Positions 11,500-23,699 of a stretch of 64,000 bases of DNA are shown piece after piece. Made by a program: the position numbers and the translations under genes. The DNA comes from Populus alba (lineage: Eukaryota; Streptophyta; Magnoliopsida; Malpighiales; Salicaceae): positions 15,657,991-15,721,990 of the forward strand of contig NC_133302.1 of assembly GCF_005239225.2 (NCBI RefSeq), written 5' to 3'. Under the pieces are notes generated by a model. That model did no database searches and had not been told where the DNA came from. It was given only the letters and a program-made list of their open reading frames with translations. Positions within the stretch are counted from its first letter, which is position 1. Each line of letters opens with the position of its first letter.

Positions 11500-12850
11500 A
11501 ATGCTTGGTTGCTGGACATCACAGTGGGTAGAAATAATATATGTTAGATTAGATAATTTATTGCTTACTTGTTAGATCAAATTTTTATTGAAGATAAAAA
11601 AATATTCAGATATTGATAACAAGTTTTCTAACAAAAAAAAAACTATAATTTAACAAAAAATAAATTATGATAATATCTTTTTTAAAATATTAAGATGACA
11701 ATATATAAATTAACTTAAATTTACTCAAATCAACTTATATTAACCTACTAAATCTCTAATTCAAGTAATTATAAAAATCAAATAATTTTTTATTATTAAA
11801 TTTTATTACCAGTCAACAAAATTTACTCTCTTTTTTTAACAAACTATACAGATTCTCTCACTTGTATCGTCTTGTTATGCCAAATTGCAACTTTTATGCT
11901 TAGTGAGTGCTGAATATATTTATCCCAAGTTTTTTTAAAAAATAAATTAGATGGCTTACAATTTTAGCCTTTTTGAAATTTAACCTCATAAATTAATGGC
12001 TGCTAGTGGTTAAAATATGAGTACTTTGTATGATCTTTATTTATAATCTTAAATAAGATAAGATCAAAACAAGAGAACGGATTCCCAAAGTTAACCTTGC
12101 TTGTTTAGATTTGAGGTTTTGATGCTAACCTTGTCCAAGAAATTCATAATCAAATTGATTATTTTATACAAAAGTTAAATTTAAGTTTATTATTAAGCTT
12201 GATATAATAATAATCTATACCAAGAAACCAAGATAATAAACACTAAACCCCTACCCAACGTCCATGAAGTGATGTGAACAAGTAGTATGAAAGATGCTAT
12301 AAAACTTGGTAAATTCTTTGACAAGTCAAAGTAGTTCAATGAAAAACTAAAACAAGAGAATCCTCTCACAATACACAAGATATGCTACACATTGTATTAT
12401 CCAACTTAAAAAAAAAAAAAAAAAAAAAAAACTTTGCATGAAACTAAACCCTAGTTAATCTACTGGGCAAACATCAACCCAAATTAAAATAAATCCCAAA
12501 GTATCTAAAATAAAGCCCAAGACATGAAAAATAATAAAAATAATAATTCTGAAAAATAATACTAATTTGTTGCACACTATGAATACAAAAAGACAATTGT
12601 TGAATGAAAACTTTGCTTAAAAAGGATTCTTGGCCTAATAAGATGTGGCACCGTCTTTTGGGATCCAAAACAAATAAGAAAATAATTCTTCCTCAACCTC
12701 TTATGTTTCCACATATAATAAAAAATCCTCATATAGTTTGATATCCATAAAACTCATGGAAACACATAACCTCATAGTTGTTGAAAGCTCCCCCTATATC
12801 TAATCTATGATGCCAAAGTTAATTAAGCCTAAGAAGTAGATAGTTAGACT
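11500..12850. other. Intergenic DNA, nothing recognised
   Basis: AT-rich sequence with a long A run at 12410-12431. No supported coding region and no clear repeat boundary was found. Part of it may be the 3' end of the minus-strand gypsy element that follows. Confidence 0.4.
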
Positions 12851-12879
12851 CTTCTTGTACATATATTACGTTGACTAAT

Positions 12880-15066
12880 TGTAGTCTTCTTGAAATTCAT
12901 CTTGGCTCAAATACTCTAAATAAAGCCATTAAATATATCTTTGAGCTTCTTCACCCTTGATCTTGTAATTGACCTAACTAGAATCTCTAATGGATCATTT
13001 AGTGTAATTTGTATCGCAGCATCCCTTCTCTCCTCGAAAGGATTTGATCTTGAATCATCATCCACATCAAACAAAGAGAGATAAAAAAAAAAAAAAAAAC
13101 ATCAAAATTAGTACTAACACCATACTTATTTGATAGATCTACTTTGTAGACATTCTTGTAAGGATTGGGAATGGACCATCTCCTCCTAGCCTCAACTTAG
13201 ATCTCTTACATTCATGAAACATCACTTTACGTATATGTACCCAGACCTAATCACTTGATTTAAATATAACCTTTTTTCAACCAATTTTCGACCCTTATTA
13301 GCTTTAAATGCATATTGCCTCTTTTTTTTGTTGTATTTTCTATCATACACTCTCTTGCACTATTTATACTTTTCCAATGTCATCAAAATTAACCCTTCCA
13401 TCAACAAGTAAAGGAATCAAACCCAAATAAGCTAAAGAATTAAAGCCATAAATAATTTTATTAGGAGAATAATCAGTAATAGAATTCACACTATAGGCAA
13501 TCTTCTCAATTCTTCAAATTCTTTTGAATGATAGTTCTTAACAATGTTGCCTTTTGTCTCGATTCAGATCTGTCATGATAGGGGTCAAATCAGGGTTATA
13601 GAGAGGTTAATGTTGCGGTTGATGCGACCCTTTATTGGTTGGGTGGACAAGACAAATCAGATCTAAGGGTGAGAGAGAATAAGAGGTGATCTGTAAGGGG
13701 CTGGTTTAGAGAAGGAAGGTCTAGTGGAAGAAGGCTATGGGTTTGGGTTAACGAGGTCATGGCCTCTAGATCGATGATTAGTGAATGGAGGGGAGTCCTG
13801 GTTTGCGATACTAGGGAAAGAAGGATGTGGGTTTAGGTTAGCAGGGTTGGAGTGGGGAGAAGGTGGTTTATTTTTTCATAAGTTGACAAATCACACCTTT
13901 AATTGAAATCAATCATTAATCTTTTAATTTTAAATTTTAACCCCTTTAAAACTAAATTAAAAGCAAATTGGTTAAAATTGAGTTATAAGAATAACCAAGA
14001 AAGATAATTTTTTCCATGCACAAGTTATACTTTTTTTCAAAACAACATATAAACATTCTTTTCTTAACATCCAATATATTCCTTAAATGTTCATCATGCT
14101 CATTTGAATTCTTGCTTAAATCAAATTATCATCAAAATAAACCACAATAAATTTACTTATAAAATTGTGTAAAATATAGTTCATTAATTGCATGAAAGTA
14201 CTAGATACATTAATAAGTCCAAAAGGCATAAATAAGCACTCATACAAACCATATTTAATTTTTAAGGTAATTTTCTATTCATCTCTCTCTTTCATTTTAA
14301 TTTAATGATATCCACTTTTTAAATCAATTTTAAAAAATACATAGGATCCATGCATTTCCTCTAATATCAAATCTAGGAGTTAGATATCTATACTTTATCA
14401 TAATATTATTGATTGCATGACAATCAACACACATTCTCCAAGTTTTATCCTTTTTCAACACCAATAATACTGAAACTGTATATGGACTAATGCTTTCTTT
14501 TATGTACCCCATTGATATTAAATCCATCATTTTCCTTTGAAGTTCCTTTTATCGCCTTAGGGTTGCTTCTATAGACTAGTCGATTAAGTATTGCTAATCC
14601 AAGTACAAGAAACACAAACAATTTGATGTTCAATTCCCCACTAAGAATCTCACAAGGAAAATACCTTTATAATCCCATAATAAAGAAACAAAAACACTAG
14701 AAATACAAGGATCAAGTTCATTGGTATTAAAATATCTCATATACATAAGTAAAATCATACGTGTGTTAGAAAAATAAGCATTCTTAATCTCAGTCCCTTT
14801 TGGCATAAAAACTAATATCTTTTTTAATTTTTTCTATACTTTTTTTCTTTTCTCATCCTTTTTTTCTTCTCTCCTCTCTCAACTGAAACTCTATTTTTCT
14901 TCACTTGGCCAAATATTTTCTCTTAGTGTTTCTATTTTTTTTTCACTCTTCCTCGTATTCTTACATAGTTATTTTGAACTTCCAACTTCATCATTTTTTT
15001 TCCCATTTCAATTGATCTTTATAAACTTGTTTAGGTGACAATGGTACAAGTGTGAAAGTATTTCCA
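12880..15066 (-). pseudogene. Ty3/gypsy polyprotein remnant (RT, integrase end), minus strand
   Basis: Read on the minus strand from right to left: LSPKQVYKDQLK (15050-15010, protease/RT linker), GYIKESISPYTVSVLLVLKK and TWRMCVDCHAINNI (14510-14390, RT), [26 protein letters not shown] and VVYFDDNLI (RT palm, 14340-14110), then YGFNSLAYLGLIPLLVD (13460-13400, integrase C-terminal region) and DPLEILVRSITRSRVKKLKD (13010-12950, polyprotein C-terminus). Stops and frameshifts abound. A 330-bp unrelated stretch (13560-13890) sits where RNase H and most of integrase should be. Confidence 0.82.
13560..13890. other. Unidentified GC-richer insert within the gypsy remnant
   Basis: The text between the RT and the integrase tail does not translate to any gypsy domain. 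It is less AT-rich than its flanks and contains internal near-repeats (GAAGGCTATGGGTTTGGGTT and AAGGATGTGGGTTTAGGTT). I cannot assign it. Confidence 0.45.
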
Positions 15067-17005
15067 TCCTTTTCGTCGCGGGGGCGGCGACCGCGGGGGC
15101 TCTTTGACGTGCCCCCTGATGTGAGGTGTGTGTTGTGTGTTGGGAAGGGTTTTTTGGATTTAATCATAAGATTATGATTAATTTTTAGGAATCGCCACCT
15201 AGTATTATGGTCACTAGGAACCTATAGTCTGCGAGAGTCTGAGTAAGGGACTGGTTGTGCAAGAGGAAGACGCATCACCCCAAGTGCACCCTACCTAAGG
15301 TAAGCTGCATTGTTGTTTGATTGTTTTTTCTAGGTCGGGTTTCTATTCGTTGGTCTATTCTAAGGCTCAAGGCAGATCTCTCTTTATGAGAGAAAGTCTC
15401 TACCTTATCGGATTAAATCCTAACTGTTCTAAAGTCTGAACTTTAGCATCGCATTTTTACACTTTGTATCTTTAATACCTGAGGGTGTACTTTATCGTGT
15501 AATTTTACACCCTACAAATATTAAAGTCTACATTTGAATCCTAAAAAAACTATTGGGAAAATATTTTTGACATGTTGGCTAAATCCTAATGGATAATCAT
15601 AAACCGGTTATGATATCCTTTTTCATATTTAAAAAAAAAAAACATGACAAAGATGCAATTTTTTTCTTTGTTGTTTTTTTTTTATTATTTTTTTATTTTT
15701 ATGAAAAATATGCTTGAAAAAAAAAATAGAATTTGGCCGTATGCAACAAAATATTTTTTCTTTTTGAAAATGTTTTGAATTTTATTTTTTTTTGAAATAT
15801 TTCGGAGAAAAAACCGGGTATTTTAATACCGAATTTGTATTTTACAATGTAAATATACAACCTGATATTATGTAAAATGGATAGAAAAATATTTGAGAAA
15901 ATCACAAATTTTTCTAAAATGATTTTTGGATTTTTTGGATTTTTTTTTTTATTTTTTTAAAAAAATAATATTATAATATATATTATATTATATAATATAA
16001 TATATGAGGGTTGGGCCGGCCCAACTAACTGGGTCGAGCCCAACCTATAAAAGGGTGGGTTGTTGTCGGTCCAAAATGGTTGGGCCGATCTCGGCCCGGC
16101 AAGTATTTTTTGCGGTGGGCTGGATTCGGCCCATGAATTTGGTTTGGGCCGCATAAGATCCGGCCCACCTTCAATTAATTATTTACCATTGCATGCAAAA
16201 TGTCTTCTGAATGCAATGGCCGCGAGAGTTGGGTGCAGGAGCGGGGAATGGCGGAGGAGAAGGCTACCAGGCGCGGTGGTCACGGACGCGATCAAGAGAG
16301 TGAGCTGATGACCTGGGCAGCGTTGCTGCGAAGAACGGTGGAAGAGTTGGCAGCCAGTTGCAGAGGAAGAGGAAGAAAGAAAAAGATGCAAAAGAAGAGA
16401 ATCTACAGAGGGAGAGGGAAGATTTGCAGTGGTTGTCAGTGGTCGGTTGGTTTCTTCCTGTGGTGGAGATGGTGGCGGAGAAGCTGGTGATGGCTCCCTT
16501 TGGTGGCAGGAGCGGCGAAGAGAGAGAGGGAGAGAGAAACTGCAAAAATGGGGCAGTGGGGCTGATTTTTTGTCAATTTTGGACCGAATTTCTCCTCCCT
16601 CAGGTCATCAACGGGGCCTCTATTTATAGGAGGTGTAAGAGGGTAATCTCGTATATACCGAGGTAAAATTTCAGCCATTGATTCATTTGGAAAAGATCTC
16701 AACCGTTGGCTCAAAGTAGGCATCCTGAGTTGTCAATTCTGTAGAAAAAGCTGCCTGAGTGGGCATGTTTAGGCCGACGCCGGCGTCGCTTAGTTGTCAT
16801 TCAGACTGAAACATTCATATGGGGATGTAGAGTGACTGTAGAGGATCATTTTCGTGCAAGTTTGGTTAAATTTGGTGGACGTTTAGTGCATTAAATGCAC
16901 CTGCAAAGTAGCCCACCAAACCAGCTTTAACCGGGTAAAAGAAGAAGACAATGAACAGTGACCAGACGACGCGTCGTTTGGTACTCTTTTTTTTTTTTAA
17001 AATGC

Positions 17006-17021
17006 AAAACGGCGCCGTTTT
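17006..17021. repeat. Perfect 16-nt palindrome
   Basis: AAAACGGCGCCGTTTT is a perfect palindrome in the LTR-like insert. Related words occur in the other LTRs of the window: AAACGGCGTCGTTT near 7149 and AAACGACGTCGTCC near 33829. Its repeated position in relatives suggests a promoter element of the LTR family. Confidence 0.75.
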
Positions 17022-17520
17022 AGGTTTAAATTAGGGATTTTTACTCATTTTTAATTTAGTCCCTGGTCTTTCAATTTCTTTCAACTGAACCCCTAATTGA
17101 CCCAAAACTTTCGATTTAATGCAATTAAACCCCTGATGAACTTCAATTGCAGCCCTGTATTTACACGCCTTTTGCAATATGGTCCTTGGTCTTGGAATAT
17201 GTCAATTTAACCCCTAATTGACCATCAAACTTTCAATTTCTTCAATTTAGCCCCCGATTTTTGTCAATTAAGCCCCTAAAGTGTGGCGCCGCTGGATGTT
17301 AATTTTGTCAATTAAGCCCCTAAAGTGTGGCGCCGCTTGCAGATTGGTCCCTGGATGTTAATTTTGTCAATTTAACCCCTAATTGACCCCAAAAATTCAA
17401 TTTTCTTGCAATTTTACCCCTAATCTCAACAAATTAACTTGGAAAAAAAATTAAATTTGGTCTCTTAAAATTCCAATCTTCTCAATTAAGCCTAAATTAA
17501 GCTCCCAAACTTAAGTTTTC

Positions 17521-17886
17521 ACCAATTAAGCCCCAAATAAAATTAATTTGACCCATTTAAAGTATAATTAAGTCCTTACACTTAATTAAATCCTTCAATT
17601 GGACCCAAATTAATTCTTAAACATAATTAAATTTTAATTTGGCCCATGATTAAATCAAATTGGCCTATTAAAAATTTAATTATGTCATTGGACTTAATTT
17701 TTTACTAATTAAGCCCCAAATAAAATTAATTTGACCCATTTAAAGTATAATTAAGTCCTTGCACTTAATTAAATCCTTTAATTGAACCAAAATTAATTCT
17801 CAAACATAACTAAAATTCAATTTGGCCCATGATTAAATCAAATTGGCCTATTAAAAATTTAATTATGTTCTTGGACTTAATATTTA
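17521..17886. repeat. 183-bp tandem duplication in the LTR-like insert
   Basis: Two units start at 17521 and 17704, each beginning AC(C/T)AATTAAGCCCCAAATA and ending with TTGGACTTAAT-like text. The copies are very similar. A smaller direct repeat of AAGCCCCTAAAGTGTGGCGC lies just before, at about 17271 and 17317. Confidence 0.88.
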
Positions 17887-18060
17887 TGCAAATTCGTCCA
17901 ATAATCATTTAATCTGATCTTGAATTTGCATTGTTTCCTCCATTTTTTGGGCATAAAAGGGTACAATTAGGCCTTGAATTTTCCACAAAAATTACAGCTT
18001 GATTTCCCGACCTACTTTCTCCATATTGCCAGCCTTTATTTTATTTTTTTATTTTTATTT

Positions 18061-18500
18061 TGAAAAAAAAAATTAATTTTTGGGGAATAACCCATTATTC
18101 TTGGAATTCTTATCAAATTGCAAAGGACACCTCAATAATAGATGAGTAACATGTATATGAATCAAATCATACAAAACTTCATCATTATACTTTCTAACCA
18201 AAAAATAAATCAAAACTTGTTTAGTAAATCTTAGTTCATAATCATTCAATCATTGTAGTCTATAAGGTCATTCATGCTTAATAATGTTCAAATTTGAAGC
18301 ACAACATTAGCACAACTCTTACAATCAATAACCATATTTCATACCTTGTTACTTTTGTTGCATCTGGTATGAAAGATGTTCTCACTTTGTTGTTCTACAT
18401 CATCATCCTGGATCCGAACATCAAGTGATATCCTAATCACTAAAGCCTCTTTATTAACTGGTTATTCAACATCACTATAATCCTCAAATGATGACATGTA
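18061..18500 (-). pseudogene. Ty3/gypsy protease-region remnant
   Basis: On the minus strand the text reads FEDYSDVE, EALVIRISL, ENIFHTRCNKSNKVC, MVIDCKSCANVAS (the D-(S/T)-G-type protease region, here DCKSC), YRLQ*LNDYE and HLLLRCPLQFD. In intact relatives this runs directly into the KDGNTFTLVPLSPKQVY text seen at 15066, so it is the upstream half of the same broken element. Confidence 0.8.
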
Positions 18501-18699
18501 AGTTCAATTTTAGACACACCACCTTATGGCCTAAACTATTTATCATAAAATTCGATGAGATTATGCAGAAAAATATTTTAGAACAAATGTCTATTAAGAT
18601 GGAAAAGATGAGTACACAATTCCTAAAATTAAATGGGATGTATTAGGTTCAACTAAGTGAAACTATAGATGTACCTTTTCCTTCCCCTCCCGCACCTTA

Positions 18700-19220
18700 T
18701 GGTTTAACATTCTTTTATCCCTCTCCCCCTTTACCTTCAGCACCTTTGATGTGTTGTACCGGGTATATATACTTTACATGGTTGATCTAATTTTATTTTA
18801 ATTCGAATTTGAATAGCTTCCTCCTAGTATATCTTACTGTTCATTTCTACTTGTTTTTTTTTAATGTTTGCATATGAAATTCTTCCTATCTCATTGTTAT
18901 GTACTATTTATATGAATTTACTACATAAATCTTTCATTTGTGAAAACTCATAGATATGTGTAATCCATTTAGCATTATTCATTGTAAAATTTATATAAGT
19001 TTTAATGTGACCAAGAAATTGTTATGTTAAAGAAACCTAATAGAAAGCCCACTATATATCAAGAATTGTGGAGCCAAAACATTACTACTAAAAAAAAAAT
19101 ATTTAATTAATAAATTATCAAATATAAAGATAAAAATAATATATGGTATACAGATTAGGTTGGGTTAACTGATTCCTAAACCATGATATCTATTTCTTAG
19201 ATTTTTTTTATTCTTTATCA
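18700..19220. other. Intergenic DNA, nothing recognised
   Basis: Mostly AT-rich text with a C-rich pyrimidine tract near 18675-18745. No coding region or repeat could be supported. Confidence 0.4.
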
Positions 19221-19224
19221 TATA

Positions 19225-19460
19225 TAATATTCATATACTTTAGAAAAAACATGAATAAAAAACACCTCATGACCAAACATAGGCAGGCCTTGGATGTGTT
19301 TCTGTTTGTCTTGCCTATATAGCTCTATTATCTTTACCACGTTGTTCTTGGCTTCTTGCTTATTATATTCATGCAAAATCATGTTCAATTTAGTTAATTT
19401 ATTTCCATGCCGCTTTCAGTCTCTCTCAACTTGTATATATGGTATCACATGCAGATTAGA
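19225..19460 (+). repeat. Ghost duplicate of the BBE-like gene upstream region
   Basis: This matches 24290-24525, upstream of the BBE-like gene. Shared words: GCAGGCCTTGGATGT, TTTGTCTTGCCTRTATAGCTC, TATCTTTACCA, GCTTATTATATTCATG and TTAATTTATTTCCATGCC. The CT microsatellite of the live promoter is nearly absent here (only TCTCTCTC). No BBE coding sequence follows, so it is a promoter-only remnant of a tandem copy, or a separately duplicated block. Confidence 0.78.
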
Positions 19461-20474
19461 CGAGGGAGACGCTTAACAGATACCTTTATTAGATATTTAT
19501 TCCTTTTTCATATATAATAATTGAGGGATTTTATTGATCGATGCTAGTGCCATAAAGATAATGGCAAACTAGACTGAGAAAAAAACACAACTATATATAA
19601 AAAACTAAAAACTGAAAAGGAAAAACTAATGAATATTATATACAAAAATAAAAAACAAACCTGAACTACAAATAATTAAAACCTATTTATTTGGTCATTT
19701 TAAAATACCATTTGAACCTCTAATAAAATCAACAGTGGCGGAGCCACATAGAAGAAAAGGTGGATAATTGGCCCTTTAATTTTTTTGATTATTTTAAATT
19801 GTTTTTTAGCAATAGTTATTGATATCAATTGTTTTGAATTAATTAAAAATTATATTATTTTCAATTGAATTGGTTATTGTATCAAACTAAACTTTTCCAC
19901 GAGATGAACAAACAAACATTTTAATTGTTGCCCGTGAATAAAGATTGATATTTGCATAATTAAATAATTTATATTTTATTTGTGTTTTTTATCTTTTTCA
20001 TTTTTGTCAAACAATTTGCGTTTTGCTGGAGAAGAATTAACACGTGCACGCAAGCTTAATTTTATTCAATGCATGTTGGTTTTTTCTTAAAAAAGAAAAG
20101 AAAAAAACTATTTTTTTTATTTTAAAAAATGATTTATCATTATAAATTTAGACTATCAATCCTGATCCATATCCATGCATTATGAAAATCATGCTACATG
20201 GTAATAGGGTGTGAAATGAGTTTTGGTGAATTGATGTGTATTTTACTGTAAATTTCATATGAAAGATTTACAATTATTATGTAACTCAACTGAATTTTAT
20301 TATTATAAAAATTTAAAGAGAAAAATTATAATATAAGTTTTCTCGTTTTAAAAGTATTTTTAAATTAATTTTGCTTCATGTGAGTTAGTATATTTGATTC
20401 AAATTGATTTCTAACACGTATCTACGTAATATAGAAGTATTTGTTGATAATTAGCAGTTCAGTGGTCCTAATTA

Positions 20475-20810
20475 CTGAAAACCGAGCAAGGTTTCACAAA
20501 GTTGGCAAGGCCATCATAAATTAATTTGATAAGTTATCAAGTAGTGTTCGAAGTTCCTTTTGCCGATGAAGCTTGAGCACAAATTTGGAGTATCAGATAC
20601 ATCCTTCAGTGGCTGCCTGAGAAAGGCCTGTCATTTTGCGGCGGACTCCGAAGAACAGAACGCAAAGCCTGGATATGCCGCCCAAGAGAAGGATTCTGAC
20701 GGTTTTTCCCCAAAGCTAATGTGGATATTTTTCTATCTTCCGGAAATCTGGAATGCTGTTCAGATTCGTGCAAAAGAGGTAGAGCAAGTTTACAAATAGA
20801 ATGCATGTCA
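20475..20810. repeat. 340-bp duplicated block, copy 2
   Basis: Partner of 10930-11270, about 9.5 kb apart in the same orientation. This copy keeps more CG dinucleotides (GCGGCGGACTCCGAAG), so it may be the less decayed one. No domain is recognised in either strand. Confidence 0.7.
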
Positions 20811-20829
20811 GACTAAAAGCCTGGTTTCA

Positions 20830-22380
20830 AGAAATGAATGCTGTCCAGAAATTACAAATAATTATTATAATAAATGAGGAAGCGTCGTTGTTTAGTTTAT
20901 AATTAAGAAAAAGTACAAGAACATAGTAATTTTGCAAATTAAACAAATCATGCAACTTGCATAAATCTTAATAGTGTGTTTCGAATCATCTGAATTCAAT
21001 TCAATTCAGAGATTTTAATGAAATCTCATTCTTAGAATCCTCTCCAGTGTTAATAAATGAATCTCAAATGAAATTTAATCTTTAAAAATACTATAAAAAT
21101 AAATTATAGATCAACCTCTCTTATTTATAATTTTAAAGAAGAGAAATTTAATATTAAAACTAACCTTTTTAAAATATCCATCCAGCCCTCTTCTTTTTAG
21201 ACCTTTGAATAAATAAAATGAAGGTAATATAAAAAAACAAAATGAATTGAATTTTATCTTTTCTAAACATGTGAATTCAACTTGTTTATCAATTGAATTC
21301 AAACCAAACAATGTAATTAAGTTGAATTACAATAAAGAATTAATTACAAACAACCTGTAAGAATAAAATCCTAGCATGCATATAAAATATGTACGTACAT
21401 AAATTATACTTAAATAAAACTAGTTTAAATTACTTGTTGAAGTTATTAAAATATATCCAATCTAATTTTTTTTTATCAATGATTAATTATTTGTCTTTAA
21501 AGCTCTATTACTTCTCATGCAAAAGAACTAACATCAAACAACCTCACATAATTTCAACAAAATCATCCGTTTAAGTACACTCTTACATAAGAACCTAATC
21601 TTTAGATTATTAGCAAAAAAAAAAAAGGAATAGAGATTAAAAAACTAAAGAGAATAGATATAAAAGAGTGTCAAGTTAGGTAGAAAAAATATGTCCAAGA
21701 CAAAAAAAAATAAAAAAAACACTTTTTTTAGCCCCTTTTTATAGATAATTTTGAAAAACAAAACTAATAGAATTCCCTCCACAAATAGCTTTGATTACCC
21801 TACATAAAACCAGAATTAAACGTGACAATTTTGAATTTAAAGAGTTGCCAAAACGGTCCATGTTTATGAAGAATCAATTATGAAAAAAAAAACTGAAAAA
21901 GTTTATCAAACTTGTTTCATATGAAGGAAAACACAATAGCTGGAGAAAATAATCCTTCATATACTAGAAAACTCAGCCAAAAATTAAGACCTGAACCTAG
22001 GCATGGCTTGAATCTCGAGTAGAGCCCCATGCGCGAGCCTAAGCCCAAAGCCAACTATGGTTATGTTCTCTTCTCGGTAAAAGCTTGGGTGTCATTTGGG
22101 TTTAATTTTAACTTCAATATTCTCACTAAATAAACCACTATGAAAGTTTGTTTCTTTTTTATGTGGGATAGAAGCTTTTAGAAGGTTTTAATTTTTTTCA
22201 AAACATGCCACCCAAAACTTTTTTAAGATAAATTTTTTAATTACTCATAATTTATTTAAATCATGTTAATTTTTCATGTTAAAGTTTATGTTGGAGATTA
22301 AATTTTAATAAAGTTTTAATCCTGTTAAAAAATAATATAAACCATTTCTTAGAAAGTAAATCTTGAAAAAGAAGGAGAAG
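20830..22380. other. Intergenic DNA, nothing recognised
   Basis: AT-rich sequence with small open frames only. Nothing here could be tied to a gene or a repeat family. Confidence 0.4.
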
Positions 22381-22399
22381 AAAAGATTATCCATATTAG

Positions 22400-23680
22400 T
22401 GCTTAGTTAACTTCAAACGAAAAGTGGGCACTAATACAAATACTTAGGAAGAATAAAGATTTCTTCGCATGAAATTATAAAGATATTCTGGGTTTGAAAG
22501 AGAGGTAGTGTAACTCAAGATTCCAACACACCAAAGAGTCAAACCTGTAATCCAGAGTTAGAGAAGGTTAGCTCTAGAGTTTATTCCCATTGTCAAAAAG
22601 GAAATTCAAAGGTTGATGAAAGAGAAATTCATCAGAGTAGATCGGTATGTAAAATAAATTTCTAATATAGTCCTTGTTTTGAAAATCATAATAATAAAAC
22701 TAGATTCTGCATAGATTTTAGAGACTTTAATAAAGCCATACCTAAAGATGAATATCCAATGCCTGTAATTGATGCATTAATAGATGTAATGGAAAGAGTC
22801 TAAGACATTTTCTATGTTGGATGGGTATTTTGGTTATGATCTGATTCTTATTACAGAAGAAGGTATTCATAAAATTACATTTAAATGTCCTGGCTCTATT
22901 GGAGCTTATGAATGGGTAATGATGCATGCTAAACTAAAAGGTGCAGGGGCAATTTATCTAAAGGTTATGAATACTATTTTTCATGATTTCATTGGTCATA
23001 ATCTAGAAGTCTATATTGATTATATGCTAATTAAATGAAATTAAAGCACATCTAAATGATTTACAATAAGCTTTTGATAGAATGAGAAAATTTAATATAA
23101 AAATGAATCCATTAAAATGTGCCTTTAGAGTTTCAATAGAGAATTTTCTCGGTTTTTTGATCTATAATATAAAAATAAAAATAGAGAAAAAAAAAAAAAC
23201 AAGTAGTTTTAAGAGCAAAACCATTTGCAAACAAGAAAGAATTCATGAATTTTTATAATTCATTCAGTTATTTGAGAAGATTTATTCCAAACCTTGCATA
23301 AAAGATAAAGATCAGTATATCTAGATTTTCTAGAAATTTTGTCTTTGCTAAAACTATATAAAAAAAAAAAGAGTTTGCATTGAGAGAAGATCATAATTCA
23401 TTCAATAAAATCAAAGAATATTTGACTCATGCACCGATATTAGTCCCTCCAGAGCTTGGAAAACCACTGAAATTATATATTGCAATAGATAAAAAAATCA
23501 ATTGGAAGTTTGCTTGCTTAATTATACAAAGAAGGTGGGCAAGAAAAGGCTATTTTTTACTTGATTAAAATGTTGAATGACACAGAGTGCATATATTTTT
23601 CAACCGAAAAATTATGTTTATCATTTTATTATGCTGCAATTAAATTAAGGCATTATACAATGTCTTATTTTATGCATATT
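22400..23680 (+). pseudogene. Ty3/gypsy RT and RNase H remnant, plus strand
   Basis: Conceptual translation gives IVKKEIQRLMKEKFIR, CIDFRDFNKAIPKDEYPMPV, MLDGYFGYDLILITEEGIHK, FKCPGSIGAYEWVMMHAKLK, HDFIGHNLEVYIDYMLIK (the YIDD box, last D changed to Y), then FDRMRKFNIKMNPLKCAF, FLGFLIYNI, FNKIKEYLTHAPILVPPELG, KPLKLYIA and MLNDTECIYFSTEKLCLS. The order is RT thumb then RNase H. The frame is broken and the catalytic box is mutated. The wording suggests a Tat/Ogre-type lineage rather than the element at 12.9-18.5 kb. Confidence 0.83.
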
Positions 23681-23699
23681 GTGTCAATCCCAATCTCAT

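Larger units (their letters stand above)
15067..18060 (-). mobile_element. LTR-like insert related to the 6542-8723 solo LTR, inverted
   Basis: The minus-strand gypsy protease reading is interrupted near 18060 and resumes near 15066, so this about 3-kb block is an insertion. A block at 15188-15223 is the reverse complement of 8584-8620 of the solo LTR (GCCACCTAGTATTATGGTCA). The right half repeats TTCAATTAAGCCCC-type words, the complement of the solo LTR's first third. GC-rich tracts at 16010-16700 hold several overlapping frames that I regard as chance. The exact ends are uncertain because no clean target duplication was found. Confidence 0.68.

Noticed and set aside
16179..16723. Overlapping open frames of 66-102 codons on both strands
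   Set aside because: All fall in the GC-rich part of the inverted LTR-like insert; frames on both strands overlap fully and show no domain.
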